From Methylobacterium sp. Leaf104 (GTDB lineage: Bacteria; Pseudomonadota; Alphaproteobacteria; Rhizobiales; Beijerinckiaceae), in contig NZ_LMMZ01000001.1 of assembly GCF_001422885.1 (NCBI RefSeq), positions 624,565 through 688,564 of the forward strand: 64,000 bases of DNA, given 5' to 3'. A program made the position numbers and the translations under genes. Shown piece by piece: positions 20,124 to 30,689 of this stretch. Positions within the stretch are counted from its first letter, which is position 1. Every line of letters starts with the position of its first letter. The notes under the pieces are model-generated. The model had not been told where the DNA came from. It worked only from the letters and a program-made list of their open reading frames with translations, and searched no databases.

Positions 20124-21020
20124 TCAGCGCCGTGCCCGTCGAATATAGGCGATCAGCCCGAGTGCGCCGATGACGGCCAAGCCGGCGAGTGCCGTCGCGT
20201 TCGAGGCCTGCGGGCCGACGGCTCCGCCCGACCGGACGCGCCGACCTTCCGCGGAGTGTCCTCCGAGGATCCAGGCGAGCGAGCGTCGCAACTCGCGCGC
20301 GGAGTCGCGATCGAACCATTGGCCATGGGCGAAGATGACTCGGGCCGGCTCGAAGGCCACGAGGCGCTGGGCCGCCTCGAGCGTGTCCCGATAATTCGTG
20401 CGCAGGAGAAGCCGGAGGTAGAGCGGCGCCTTGCCGTCCGGCGCGACGATCCCGAGCAGGCGCGCGAGGGCGCGCGCGAAGACCGGCAGGAGGTCCCCTT
20501 CCAGATTGATGACGAGGTCCGTCAGCAGGAGTGTCCGGCTCGGTCGATGATAGAGGCAGACCTCCTTGAACACCGGACCGGCGATCAGAACCTGATCGAT
20601 CTCGTTCGCCCAGGCACGGGGTGGCGTATCGGTCAGTTCGGCGTCGATCACCACGCCCGAGCGACGGACCTGTCCGCGATCCTCGAGTCCCGGCACCGCC
20701 CAGGTGATCGCGTTCGGGCAGGCCGTCTGCCAATCCTCGAGGAACATCCAGTGGCCCATGCTCGGTGCCACGAGGTGACCGATGCGGCCCAGCCCTTCGA
20801 GGGCGCGCTGCAGTTCGGGGTGGTGGGCCACCGGCGAATGCAGCAGCAACTCGCCGCCGGCGAGCCGGAGAACCGTCATCCGGAGGGGCAGCGGGATGCC
20901 GCCCGCGTGGATGGGGGCCGCGTCGACGATCCAAACACCGTCGGCAACCGGCTTGGGGATATTCAGGGGCGGATAGCTGAGGTCATGCGCCAAGGTCCCG
21001 GTCTCCGAGTCTGCCACCAT
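20124..21020 (-). CDS. DUF4336 protein, metallo-beta-lactamase-like
   Basis: About 298 residues from the ATG at 21020; an in-frame TTG at 21059 would give 311. The body SYPPLNIPKPVADGVWIVDAA, then LLLHSPVAHHPEL and APSMGHWMFL, fits DUF4336, a family with a metallo-hydrolase fold whose metal site is often altered. The C-terminus is a hydrophobic helix (ATALAGLAVIGALGLIAYI) followed by RRARR, a tail anchor. Function is unknown. It is convergent with tRNA-Leu, ending 33 bp from it. Confidence 0.82.
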   Translation of the reverse strand: MVADSETGTLAHDLSYPPLNIPKPVADGVWIVDAAPIHAGGIPLPLRMTVLRLAGGELLLHSPVAHHPELQRALEGLGRIGHLVAPSMGHWMFLEDWQTACPNAITWAVPGLEDRGQVRRSGVVIDAELTDTPPRAWANEIDQVLIAGPVFKEVCLYHRPSRTLLLTDLVINLEGDLLPVFARALARLLGIVAPDGKAPLYLRLLLRTNYRDTLEAAQRLVAFEPARVIFAHGQWFDRDSARELRRSLAWILGGHSAEGRRVRSGGAVGPQASNATALAGLAVIGALGLIAYIRRARR

Positions 21021-21127
21021 CTGACCGGAGAACGCCGTCGCGAAAGCGAGGGGTCCCAAGCGCGATTTCGATCACGCCCGCGAAGAGTCCCTACGCGTCG
21101 ATCCCCGGATGTCCGAGCCGTCTGATC

Positions 21128-21337
21128 TCAAGGGTGGCCGGAGCCGCCATCCGGTTCGCGGTCGGAGGGCAGGGCGGAGATCAGGGCGTCGAGGGCGAGG
21201 GCCATCCGGTCCGGCAGATCGGCGCCGACCGGAGGCGGGAACGAGAGAGCCAGGGCGCGGTCGACCCCGATCCGAAACGGACTTCGATTACAGTTGTCGG
21301 GGCGCGGAAAGCACAGGGAGGAGTATTCGAGGTCCAT
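21128..21337 (-). CDS. Small hypothetical protein (69 aa)
   Basis: An ATG-started 69-residue frame (MDLEYSSLCFPRPDNCNRSPF...) whose third codon positions are nearly all G or C, as in real genes here, and whose composition is balanced rather than Arg/Pro-rich. A stop codon lies just upstream in frame, fixing the start at 21337. The ribosome site is weak (GATGAG). I recognise no family. It sits between a DUF4336 gene and a secreted Tyr/Gly-rich protein gene, all on the minus strand. Confidence 0.45.
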   Translation of the reverse strand: MDLEYSSLCFPRPDNCNRSPFRIGVDRALALSFPPPVGADLPDRMALALDALISALPSDREPDGGSGHP

Positions 21338-21491
21338 CTCATCGGTCGGCTACGGCGCCGTTCGCTGACGGATAGCGTGTCTATCCGCGAACCAAGGCAA
21401 CGCGGCCCGGTCATGACGGTTGCGGCGGCCCGATCCACTGATGCGCGGCGAGGCCGTCGGATTGCCCGTGCGGCCTCGCGCAGCGATCCCG

Positions 21492-21902
21492 TTACCAGCC
21501 GCCGCGCCAGTGCGGCCGGTCGCAATCCCTCCGGTAGCCATACCCGGCCCGACGATAGCCGTAATGGCCGAAGTCGTCGTCGTAGGCCCGGACGGCGCGC
21601 GGGCTGCGGTAGCCCGGAGGTTCGTCGTACTCGTAGCTGTGCATGACGGGCGCCGGCCGATAGCGCACCACCGGGGCCTCCTCCTCGTATCCATAGGCCG
21701 GTGCGGGCCGTCCGTAGCCGTATCCGTATCCAGGGGCCGCGTGTGCCTCGGAGACGGCGGCGCCGAGGAGGGCTCCCGCCGCCAGGCCACCGATGACGCC
21801 GGCCGCGATCGCGCCGCCACTGCCGCGGGCCTGCGCCGCCGGTGATCCGAACGTGCCCAGAGCCACCAGTGCAGCGGCTGTCAGTGCTGCCAATTTCGTC
21901 AT
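21492..21902 (-). CDS. Secreted Tyr/Gly-rich protein with glycine-zipper segment
   Basis: 136 residues. The signal peptide MTKLAALTAAALVALGTFGSPAAQA is followed by an alanine/glycine hydrophobic segment (GGAIAAGVIGGLAAGALLGAAV) of glycine-zipper type. The C-terminal half is rich in Tyr, Gly, Arg and Pro (GYGYGYGRPAPAYGYEEE..., YGYRRAGYGYRRD). Small envelope proteins of this build are common in Methylobacterium and relatives, with unknown roles. The start ATG at 21902 follows GGGGATGGGCG. It is divergent from the globin gene over 291 bp. Confidence 0.82.
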   Translation of the reverse strand: MTKLAALTAAALVALGTFGSPAAQARGSGGAIAAGVIGGLAAGALLGAAVSEAHAAPGYGYGYGRPAPAYGYEEEAPVVRYRPAPVMHSYEYDEPPGYRSPRAVRAYDDDFGHYGYRRAGYGYRRDCDRPHWRGGW

Positions 21903-22086
21903 CGCCCATCCCCTGTTGCGTCGAGGAGGCCGGCATCGTGCCCGGTCTCGGTGGCCCAGTCGGTGATCTTCCGGCTGTCGAAGAACAGATTGACAGGGCG
22001 GCGCTGCACCCATGCTGAAGCTTGTTGGCAGGATCCGTTCAGCTTCGCGAAGTCGGTACGGCTTCGGACGCAAGAACCTGAGGTGA

Positions 22087-22115
22087 CGGCCTTCCTGCTG
22101 GACGCGGCCGTTTTT
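22087..22115 (+). terminator. T-tailed hairpin upstream of the globin gene
   Basis: CGGCC (22087-22091) pairs with GGCCG (22106-22110), extendable by A86-T111, and five T follow at 22111-22115. A second possible stem, GAAGCT (22017-22022) with AGCTTC (22041-22046), lies just upstream. The element lies 79 nt before the globin ATG, in a divergent intergenic region, so it could be a transcription attenuator or the end of a small RNA. Confidence 0.35.
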
Positions 22116-22193
22116 CCTTGAGAGATGCTGTGGCCGGCGCAACAACGGGTGTGAGCGCCCCGGCGCGCCCGTTCCTCCCATACAGAGTCCCGC

Positions 22194-22631
22194 ATGACCC
22201 CGGATCAAGTCACCCTCGTCCAGGACAGCTTCGCCAAGGTGCGGCCGATCGCCGATACGGCGGCCGACCTGTTCTACGGGCGCCTGTTCGAGATCGCGCC
22301 CGAGGTCCGGTCGATGTTTCCCGAAGACATGCGCGAGCAGAAGAAGAAGCTGATGACGATGCTCGGGCTCGCGGTGACCAATCTCCACAAGCCCGACATG
22401 GTGGTTCCGGCCCTGCAGACCCTGGGCCGCCAGCACGTCTCCTTCGGCACCCAGGCCGCCCATTACGAGCCGGTGGGCTCCGCCCTGCTCTGGACCCTCG
22501 AGCAGGGGCTGGGTCCGGACTTCACGCCCGAGGTCCGTGACGCCTGGGTGGAAACCTACGGCCTGGTCGCGCGCGTGATGAAGGCGGCCGCCGCGGAGGT
22601 CCGGCGCCCTGAGGCCGCTCCGGGTGCCTGA
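22194..22631 (+). CDS. Single-domain globin (bacterial haemoglobin)
   Basis: 145 residues of the Vitreoscilla/flavohaemoglobin globin type, without the FAD/NAD reductase domain. The proximal haem ligand is probably His81 in LGRQHVSFG, followed by the family motif AAHYEPVG. The B/E helix region has PEVRSMFPEDMREQKKKL. Likely roles are oxygen binding or nitric-oxide handling; a separate reductase would be needed. It is preceded by a 291-bp divergent leader containing a T-tailed hairpin. Confidence 0.9.
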   Translation: MTPDQVTLVQDSFAKVRPIADTAADLFYGRLFEIAPEVRSMFPEDMREQKKKLMTMLGLAVTNLHKPDMVVPALQTLGRQHVSFGTQAAHYEPVGSALLWTLEQGLGPDFTPEVRDAWVETYGLVARVMKAAAAEVRRPEAAPGA

Positions 22632-22728
22632 TCCAGGGTCTGCGCAGTCCAGCCATCCGCCCGGGTGGAACCAACGCGCGCCACAAGCGTAGGCGTTCGA
22701 ATTTGATCCGTTCGGCCAAAGGGATACG

Positions 22729-23361
22729 ATGCGCTTCCGTCTGACGTCCGTCCTCCCCGGACTTGCTGTGGCGACGATTCTGGCCTGCCCCGCTTGGGCG
22801 GACATCCTGATCGCCGTCGACAAGGACGCCCAGCGCATGACCGTCACGGTCGATGGGCAGACGCGCTACGACTGGCCGGTCTCGACGGGCGTCGACGGCT
22901 ATGACACGCCGACCGGGAACCATCGCCCGTTCCGGATGGAGCGCACGCATTTCTCGCGTGAATTCGACGATGCGCCGATGCCGAACGCGATCTTCTTCAC
23001 CGGCCAGGGCCACGCCATCCACGGCACGAACCACACCCGGCGCCTCGGCAGCGCGGCCTCGCATGGCTGCGTTCGGCTCGCACCGAAGAATGCCGCGACC
23101 CTGTTCAGTCTCGTCAAGGCACAGGGTATGGGCCGGACGCGCGTCGTCATCGACGGCAGGACGGTCATGGCTTCGCGACGCCGCCGTGGCGAAGACGATG
23201 GCGTGATGTCGGCCGGGATGCAGATGGGGCGCGAGCCCTATGGGCGCGCCTACCGGCCGGTGGCCGTTGCGCGGCCGGTTCAACGCCGGGCTCCCGTCTA
23301 TGATGTGCGCGATCCGGCCGGCTACGGCGACGCCGACTTCGTCAGCGACGGTCTCGACTGA
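22729..23361 (+). CDS. L,D-transpeptidase (YkuD domain)
   Basis: 210 residues, exported by signal peptide MRFRLTSVLPGLAVATILACPAWA. The YkuD domain (about 27-155) carries the catalytic set His98 in AIHGTNH and Cys114 in SHGCVRL. It would make 3-3 peptidoglycan cross-links or attach proteins to peptidoglycan in the periplasm. The last 50 residues are Arg/Pro/Tyr-rich and disordered-looking. It stands alone, with a GC hairpin between it and the convergent diguanylate cyclase. Confidence 0.93.
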   Translation: MRFRLTSVLPGLAVATILACPAWADILIAVDKDAQRMTVTVDGQTRYDWPVSTGVDGYDTPTGNHRPFRMERTHFSREFDDAPMPNAIFFTGQGHAIHGTNHTRRLGSAASHGCVRLAPKNAATLFSLVKAQGMGRTRVVIDGRTVMASRRRRGEDDGVMSAGMQMGREPYGRAYRPVAVARPVQRRAPVYDVRDPAGYGDADFVSDGLD

Positions 23362-23378
23362 CCCCATCCGGGGCTGCG

Positions 23379-23395
23379 CCGCGGACCTGCCGCGG
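23379..23395. terminator. Palindromic hairpin between convergent genes
   Basis: CCGCGG (23379-23384), loop ACCTG, CCGCGG (23390-23395). It lies in the 45-bp gap between the L,D-transpeptidase and diguanylate cyclase stops, so it could serve both directions. No T-run follows. Confidence 0.3.
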
Positions 23396-23406
23396 AGACC
23401 CTATCG

Positions 23407-24657
23407 TCACCCGAGCGCGCTGGCCGGAACCAGATCGGAGTTGGCCGATGCTGGGGAGAGGCGTGCGGACTCAACACGATTTCGGCCGCCGCGCTTGGCG
23501 CAGTACAGGGCGTCGTCGGCCGCCTTCAGAAGATCGGCGGCGCCGATGCCGAGGGCGCCGAGGCTGCCATGCGCCGCCGCCACGCCGATGCTCACCGTGA
23601 CGTAGGCGCCGTCCGGCAATCCTGGATGCGGATAGGCAAGGCGCTCGATTGCCCGCCGCAGGCTCTCCCCGATCGCGGTCGCCCGCACCGGCTCGACGCC
23701 GGACAGGAAGAGAATGAACTCCTCTCCGCCGTAACGTGCCAGCTGAGCGCCGTGGAGGGCCGCTTCCGTCTCGAGGGCCTGCGCGACTTGCCTCAGGCAG
23801 CGGTCGCCCGCCGGATGTCCGGCCGTATCGTTCAGGCGCTTGAAGGCGTCGATGTCGATGAGGGCGAGCATCACCCAGCCGCCCTCGTGGGAGGCCTCGG
23901 CCCAGCCCGTCTGCAGGCGCGCAGTGGCACTCCGCCTGTTGCGCAGTCCGGTGAGACTGTCGGTCTCGGACAGGATCGTCAGGCGCGCATTGGCGGCAGC
24001 GAGATCCACGTCGCGGGCCGACTTCTCGAGAGTGAGCAGGAAGGCCTCCTTGCAGGTCCATTCGCGTGAATAGGCGAGTTTGATCGGCACGAGGGTGAGC
24101 CCGGCGATCAGCAGCGGCAGGCCCGTCGCCTCGCTGCGCGGCAGAACGAAGCCGACGACGTAGGTCGCATAGAGGCCGAAGGCACTGCCGCAGAGGACGA
24201 GGCTGTGCCGGAACGACAGGGGCGCGATCATGCCCACGGCCATCGGTACGATCACCGCGAGGATTAGGTAGGTATCCGCGTGAGCGGCGGGTGCGATCCG
24301 GGCGCTGTTCAGGACGATGGCCATGTCGAGCAGCGCAATGCCCGCCACGATCCCGGCCTGCCGCCGGGCGCTGGTGAGGCCGTGCAGCGCCAGGATCGCC
24401 AGCAGGCCGGACGGCAGGAACACACCCAGGGTGAGGAAGGCCGGAACCGCGAAGCGATCGGGGCCGAACTGATCGAAATCCATCTTCAACGAGATCACGT
24501 TGAAGACCATGAAGACCAGCAGCCAGGACTGGATGTAGGTGGCCCGGGACCGGCGGGTCGTCTCCGCGAACCGGGATTCGAGGTCCGCCGGCAGGCGCAG
24601 GCGATACCACGGCCTCTGGCGGGCCGCCTCAATCAGGCTGGGAGTGGATTCGGGCAT
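23407..24657 (-). CDS. Membrane diguanylate cyclase (GGDEF)
   Basis: 416 residues. About six hydrophobic helices (residues 42-195) form an integral-membrane sensor, followed by a short linker helix and a GGDEF domain beginning ILSETDSLTGLRNRR. The active-site signature is GGEEF at 310-314, so c-di-GMP synthesis is expected. The product-inhibition I-site (RxxD five residues earlier) is replaced by LHGA (301-304), so allosteric feedback may be absent. No EAL domain. Monocistronic, divergent from the SulP transporter. Confidence 0.92.
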   Translation of the reverse strand: MPESTPSLIEAARQRPWYRLRLPADLESRFAETTRRSRATYIQSWLLVFMVFNVISLKMDFDQFGPDRFAVPAFLTLGVFLPSGLLAILALHGLTSARRQAGIVAGIALLDMAIVLNSARIAPAAHADTYLILAVIVPMAVGMIAPLSFRHSLVLCGSAFGLYATYVVGFVLPRSEATGLPLLIAGLTLVPIKLAYSREWTCKEAFLLTLEKSARDVDLAAANARLTILSETDSLTGLRNRRSATARLQTGWAEASHEGGWVMLALIDIDAFKRLNDTAGHPAGDRCLRQVAQALETEAALHGAQLARYGGEEFILFLSGVEPVRATAIGESLRRAIERLAYPHPGLPDGAYVTVSIGVAAAHGSLGALGIGAADLLKAADDALYCAKRGGRNRVESARLSPASANSDLVPASALG

Positions 24658-24973
24658 AGGCTCGGTTTACCGACGACCCCGGGACCTTATGCCAGCCCTG
24701 CTTGCAGGTGCGTAAACGGTTGCAGCGTCTACGAGGCGGCCAGTCCCGTCTTGCCGACGCCTTCCATTGCATCGTCGCACAATCCTGCTAAGACCCGAAC
24801 CATGTTGAAGGATCGAGCCAGATTGTACGCCCGGCCTACGCCGCCGTAGCCGCTCTCCCCGACGCCCGTCTGTTCCTCGAGACACCGTCATGCCCGGCCC
24901 GCACAGGTGCCGGGATTCCCGCTCGATTCCCCTCTGCCCAACCTGCGCGGGGACGATTGGATGTCTGTCACCC
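24658..24973. other. Divergent intergenic region, diguanylate cyclase / SulP
   Basis: 316 bp with no convincing gene. The SulP frame extends upstream to 24890, but those 28 residues ([17 protein letters not shown]) do not look like a SulP N-terminus. A 15-codon ATG frame at about 24801 is too short to judge. Both flanking promoters must lie here; I could not identify boxes with confidence. Confidence 0.5.
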
Positions 24974-26452
24974 ATGTCCCTGACGAACCTGCGGAGCCAG
25001 TGGGCTCCCGATATCACGCGCGAGATCCTGGCCGGCACCGTGGTCGCCCTGGCCCTGATTCCGGAGGCCATAGCCTTCTCGCTCATCGCAGGGGTCGATC
25101 CGAAGGTCGGCCTCTACGCCTCGTTCTGTATCGCGGTGATCACCGCCTTCGCGGGTGGTCGACCCGCGATGATCTCCGCCGCCACCGGGGCGATGGCCCT
25201 GGTGATGGTCAGCCTCGTCAAGGAGCACGGCCTCGGCCATCTCTTCGCCGCGACGATCCTGACGGGGCTCCTGCAGATCGCGGCCGGCGCCCTCCGGCTC
25301 GGCAATCTGATGCGTTTCGTCTCGCGCTCCGTGGTCACCGGCTTCGTCAACGCCCTGGCGATCCTCATCTTCCTCGCACAGATGCCCGAACTGATCGGGC
25401 AGGGGACCACCGTCTATCTCATGACGGCCGTCGGCCTCGGGCTGATCTACGGTCTCCCCTACATCACCAGGGCGGTGCCATCGCCGCTCATCACCATCCT
25501 GGTCCTGACCGCTTTCTCGATGGCCATGGGCCTGCCGATCCACAAGGTCGGCGACATGGGGGCTCTCCCCACCGAACTCCCGGTCTTCGCCCTGCCGCAG
25601 GTGCCGCTCACCTGGGAGACGCTGCGAATCATCCTGCCCTACGCGCTGACGCTGACCATGGTCGGCCTGCTGGAGAGCCTGATGACCGCGGCGATCCTCG
25701 ACGAGATGACCGATACCGGCTCGGACAAGAACCGGGAATGTGCCGGTCAGGGCCTCGCCAATATCGGCGCCGGCCTGTTCGGCGGGATGGCGGGCTGCGC
25801 CATGATCGGCCAGTCGGTGATCAATGTCTCCTCCGGCGGTCGCGGCCGCCTCTCGACGCTCTGGGCCGGGGCGTTCCTGCTCTTCCTGATCGTGGTGCTC
25901 GGGCCGTACGTGGCGCAGATTCCCATGGCGGCGCTGGTGGCGGTGATGATCATGGTCTCGATCAACACCTTCCAATGGGGGTCGCTCAAGACCCTCCTGA
26001 CGCATCCGAAGAGCTCAAGCCTCGTCATGGTCGGGACCGTCGCCGTGGTGGTGGCGACCCACGATCTCGCCAAGGGCGTCCTGTTCGGCGTGGTGCTCAG
26101 CGGCCTGTTCTTCGCCCACAAGGTCACCCGCTACTTCTCGGTGTCCTCGGAGCGGAGCGGCACGGTGAGGACCTACCGCGTCACCGGGCAGATCTTCTTC
26201 GCCACGGCGGAGGCCTTCCACGGCGCCTTCGACTTTCGGGAGGCCGGGCTGACGGGGATCGTCGTCGACCTGACGGCCGCCCATTTCTGGGACATCACCG
26301 CCGTCAACGCCCTGGACCGGGTGGTCCTGAAATTTCGCCGCCACGGCATCGGGGTCGAACTCGTCGGCATGAACGATGCCACGGCCACGATGGTGGAACG
26401 CCTCGGCACCCATCACAAGCCCGGTGCGGCCCTGGCGGCCGGCGGTCACTGA
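24974..26452 (+). CDS. SulP family anion transporter
   Basis: 492 residues from ATG 24974 ([21 protein letters not shown]). The N-terminal motif [31 protein letters not shown] and about 12 hydrophobic segments identify SLC26/SulP. A cytoplasmic STAS domain covers about 390-490 ([18 protein letters not shown]). Family substrates include sulfate, bicarbonate and dicarboxylates; the sequence alone does not decide. No carbonic anhydrase gene is adjacent. It ends 202 bp before edd. Confidence 0.9.
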   Translation: MSLTNLRSQWAPDITREILAGTVVALALIPEAIAFSLIAGVDPKVGLYASFCIAVITAFAGGRPAMISAATGAMALVMVSLVKEHGLGHLFAATILTGLLQIAAGALRLGNLMRFVSRSVVTGFVNALAILIFLAQMPELIGQGTTVYLMTAVGLGLIYGLPYITRAVPSPLITILVLTAFSMAMGLPIHKVGDMGALPTELPVFALPQVPLTWETLRIILPYALTLTMVGLLESLMTAAILDEMTDTGSDKNRECAGQGLANIGAGLFGGMAGCAMIGQSVINVSSGGRGRLSTLWAGAFLLFLIVVLGPYVAQIPMAALVAVMIMVSINTFQWGSLKTLLTHPKSSSLVMVGTVAVVVATHDLAKGVLFGVVLSGLFFAHKVTRYFSVSSERSGTVRTYRVTGQIFFATAEAFHGAFDFREAGLTGIVVDLTAAHFWDITAVNALDRVVLKFRRHGIGVELVGMNDATATMVERLGTHHKPGAALAAGGH

Positions 26453-26654
26453 GGCGTAGGCTGGCCCGCGACCTGCAGCGGAGGCGGGCCAGCACGGCGC
26501 CCAGTCGCCATTGACCGCGGGTGGCCGGAATCGAGATCAGGCCCACGTCATCGCGCCGCTGTCGCGCTGGCGCGGTAGATTGTTGCTGGCGGGACCCGCC
26601 GCACCCGGCGCGAGTTGGGAGCGGGCTTCGCCTGGACGCGAGGAGAGATTGGCC

Positions 26655-28478
<1,824 letters not shown>

Positions 28479-28510
28479 TCCCACCGCCTCCGCTGCCAAG
28501 GACGCTGCCC

Positions 28511-29128
28511 ATGACCTCCATCGACGCCCTGATGCGCTCCGTTCCCGTCATCCCGGTGCTGGTGGTGGAGGATGTCGCCCACGCCGAACCGATCGCCCGC
28601 GCCCTGGTTTCAGGCGGGCTGACCGCGTTGGAGGTCACCCTGCGCACGCCGGCGGCCCTGGACGTCATCCGTGCCATGTCGCGGGTCGACGGCGCCGTGG
28701 TCGGCGCCGGTACGGTGCTGAACGCGCGCGACCTTGATGCCGCCCTGGAGGCGGGCGCGCGCTTCATCGTGAGCCCCGGCCTGACCGATCCCTTGACCCG
28801 CGCCGCCCTCGCGCGCGGTGTGCCCTATCTGCCGGGCGTCGCGAATGCGGCCGACATCATGCGCGGCCTCGACCATGGCCTCGACCGGTTCAAGTTCTTT
28901 CCCGCCGAAGCCGCCGGCGGCATCAAGGCGCTGAAGGCGCTCGCCGGCCCCTTCGGCCAGGTTCGATTCTGTCCGACCGGCGGCATCTCGGAGGCGACCG
29001 CGCCGGATTGGCTCGCCCTGAAGCCGGTGCTCTGCGTCGGCGGAAGCTGGGTCGTCCCACCCGGAGCGCCCGAGACCGATCTGATCCGGCGCTCGGCCGA
29101 GGCCGCGGCCCGCCTGCGAGCGGCCTGA
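28511..29128 (+). CDS. eda: KDPG aldolase Eda
   Basis: Cleaves 2-keto-3-deoxy-6-phosphogluconate to pyruvate and glyceraldehyde 3-phosphate. 205 residues from ATG 28511 ([17 protein letters not shown]). Class I aldolase with Schiff-base Lys128 in [13 protein letters not shown] and catalytic Glu41 in ALEVTLRT. The phosphate loop FCPTGGIS is present. It is directly downstream of edd. The ED pair is consistent with sugar use even in a facultative methylotroph. Confidence 0.97.
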   Translation: MTSIDALMRSVPVIPVLVVEDVAHAEPIARALVSGGLTALEVTLRTPAALDVIRAMSRVDGAVVGAGTVLNARDLDAALEAGARFIVSPGLTDPLTRAALARGVPYLPGVANAADIMRGLDHGLDRFKFFPAEAAGGIKALKALAGPFGQVRFCPTGGISEATAPDWLALKPVLCVGGSWVVPPGAPETDLIRRSAEAAARLRAA

Positions 29129-29356
29129 GGAGCCTCACGCGGATGGGCGCCCACGAAGGCCCTGCTTGATTGTGGCCGGAAAAAGGCTAGCCTCCCCCTG
29201 ACGAGCGCCTGGAAGGGCACGTTCCGGTCCGGGACTTAATCCCCTGGCCGGCTTCGTGATCTCGAGCCTGGCATGCCTCGTGCAGTACCGGTCCGATGGA
29301 ACCAGGCTTCTGGTTCCCGGCGCGGGGCGTCGTCGGGTGCGGCGGTGGGGGAAGCG

Positions 29357-30634
29357 ATGCAGTCCAGGCTCACCACGTACATCTTCATCGGCATGCTGCT
29401 CGGGATTGCCGTCGGCTATCTCTGCAACATCACCTGGCCGGATCCGCAGACCTCGAAGGAGATCTCCGGATACATCGCGCTGATCAGCGACGTCTTCCTG
29501 CGCCTGATCAAGATGATCATCGCCCCGCTTGTCTTCTCCACCCTCGTCGTCGGCATCGCCCACATGGGCGACACTGCTTCGGTCGGCCGCGTCGGCGGCA
29601 AGGCGATGCTGTGGTTCGTCGGCGCTTCGCTCTGCTCGTTGCTCCTCGGCCTCGTGATGGTCAACATCCTCCGGCCCGGCGACAACCTGAACCTGCCGCT
29701 CCCCGATGCCGGCGCCACCACGAACCTCAAGGCCGCTTCGCTGTCCCTGAAGGAGTTCGTCACCCACCTCGTGCCGAAGAGCCCGGTCGAGGCGATGGCC
29801 AACAACGAGATCCTGCAGATCGTGGTGTTCTCGATCTTCTTCGGCGTGGCCCTGGCCGCGCTCGGCGAGAAGGGCAAGCTCCTCGCGCAGGGCATCGAGG
29901 GCCTCGCCGACGTGATGCTCAAGATCACCGGCTACGTCATGGGCTTCGCGCCGATCGCCGTGTTCGCGGCCATCGCGGCCACCATCACCACCCAGGGCAT
30001 CGGCGTACTCGTCACCTACGGCAAGTTCATGCTGGAGTTCTACGTCAGCCTGGCCCTGCTCTGGTGCCTGCTCGCCTTCGTCGGATTCCTGCTGGTCGGA
30101 TCGGCGATGAAGCGCCTCCTCGACCTCATCAAGGAGCCGTTCCTGCTGGCCTTCTCCACCGCATCGAGCGAGGCGGCCTATCCGAAGACCCTGACCAACC
30201 TCGAGCGCTTCGGGGTTCCGAACAAGATCACCTCGTTCGTGCTGCCGATGGGCTATTCGTTCAATCTCGACGGGTCGATGATGTACTGCACCTTCGCGGT
30301 GATGTTCATCGCCCAGGCCTACAACATTCCCCTGACGCTCGGGCAGCAGCTCACGATGCTCCTGCTCCTGATGGTGACCTCGAAGGGCATGGCCGGCGTG
30401 CCGCGCGCCTCCCTGGTCGTCATCTCCGCGACGCTGACCACCTTTCAGATTCCGGAAGCGGGCCTGCTCCTCATCATCGGCATCGACCAGTTCCTCGACA
30501 TGGGACGCTCGGCCACCAACGTCCTCGGCAACAGCGTGGCCACCGTGGCCGTGGCCAAGTGGGAGGGGCAGTTGACGCTGTCCGACCAGCGCCTGGACCG
30601 CGACGTCAGCCCCCTGCCGGAGCCGGCGGAGTAG
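29357..30634 (+). CDS. dctA: Dicarboxylate/cation symporter (DctA family)
   Basis: 425 residues from ATG 29357 (MQSRLTTYIFIGMLLG). Typical DAACS features are the N-terminal helices, the hairpin serine-rich AFSTASSEAAYPKTL, helix 7 GYSFNLDGSMMYCT and the TSKGMAGVPRA plus DMGRSATNVLGNSVA motifs that bind substrate carboxylates and sodium/proton. Succinate, fumarate and malate are the expected substrates, glutamate/aspartate the alternative given the nearby binding-protein gene. No dctBD two-component genes are adjacent. An upstream ATG at 29273 is unlikely. Confidence 0.9.
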   Translation: MQSRLTTYIFIGMLLGIAVGYLCNITWPDPQTSKEISGYIALISDVFLRLIKMIIAPLVFSTLVVGIAHMGDTASVGRVGGKAMLWFVGASLCSLLLGLVMVNILRPGDNLNLPLPDAGATTNLKAASLSLKEFVTHLVPKSPVEAMANNEILQIVVFSIFFGVALAALGEKGKLLAQGIEGLADVMLKITGYVMGFAPIAVFAAIAATITTQGIGVLVTYGKFMLEFYVSLALLWCLLAFVGFLLVGSAMKRLLDLIKEPFLLAFSTASSEAAYPKTLTNLERFGVPNKITSFVLPMGYSFNLDGSMMYCTFAVMFIAQAYNIPLTLGQQLTMLLLLMVTSKGMAGVPRASLVVISATLTTFQIPEAGLLLIIGIDQFLDMGRSATNVLGNSVATVAVAKWEGQLTLSDQRLDRDVSPLPEPAE

Positions 30635-30689
30635 CGATCGCGCGCGGCAGCGGGCGCTGCCCGGGTTCAGGTTCGTGTCGAGGTCGCAC

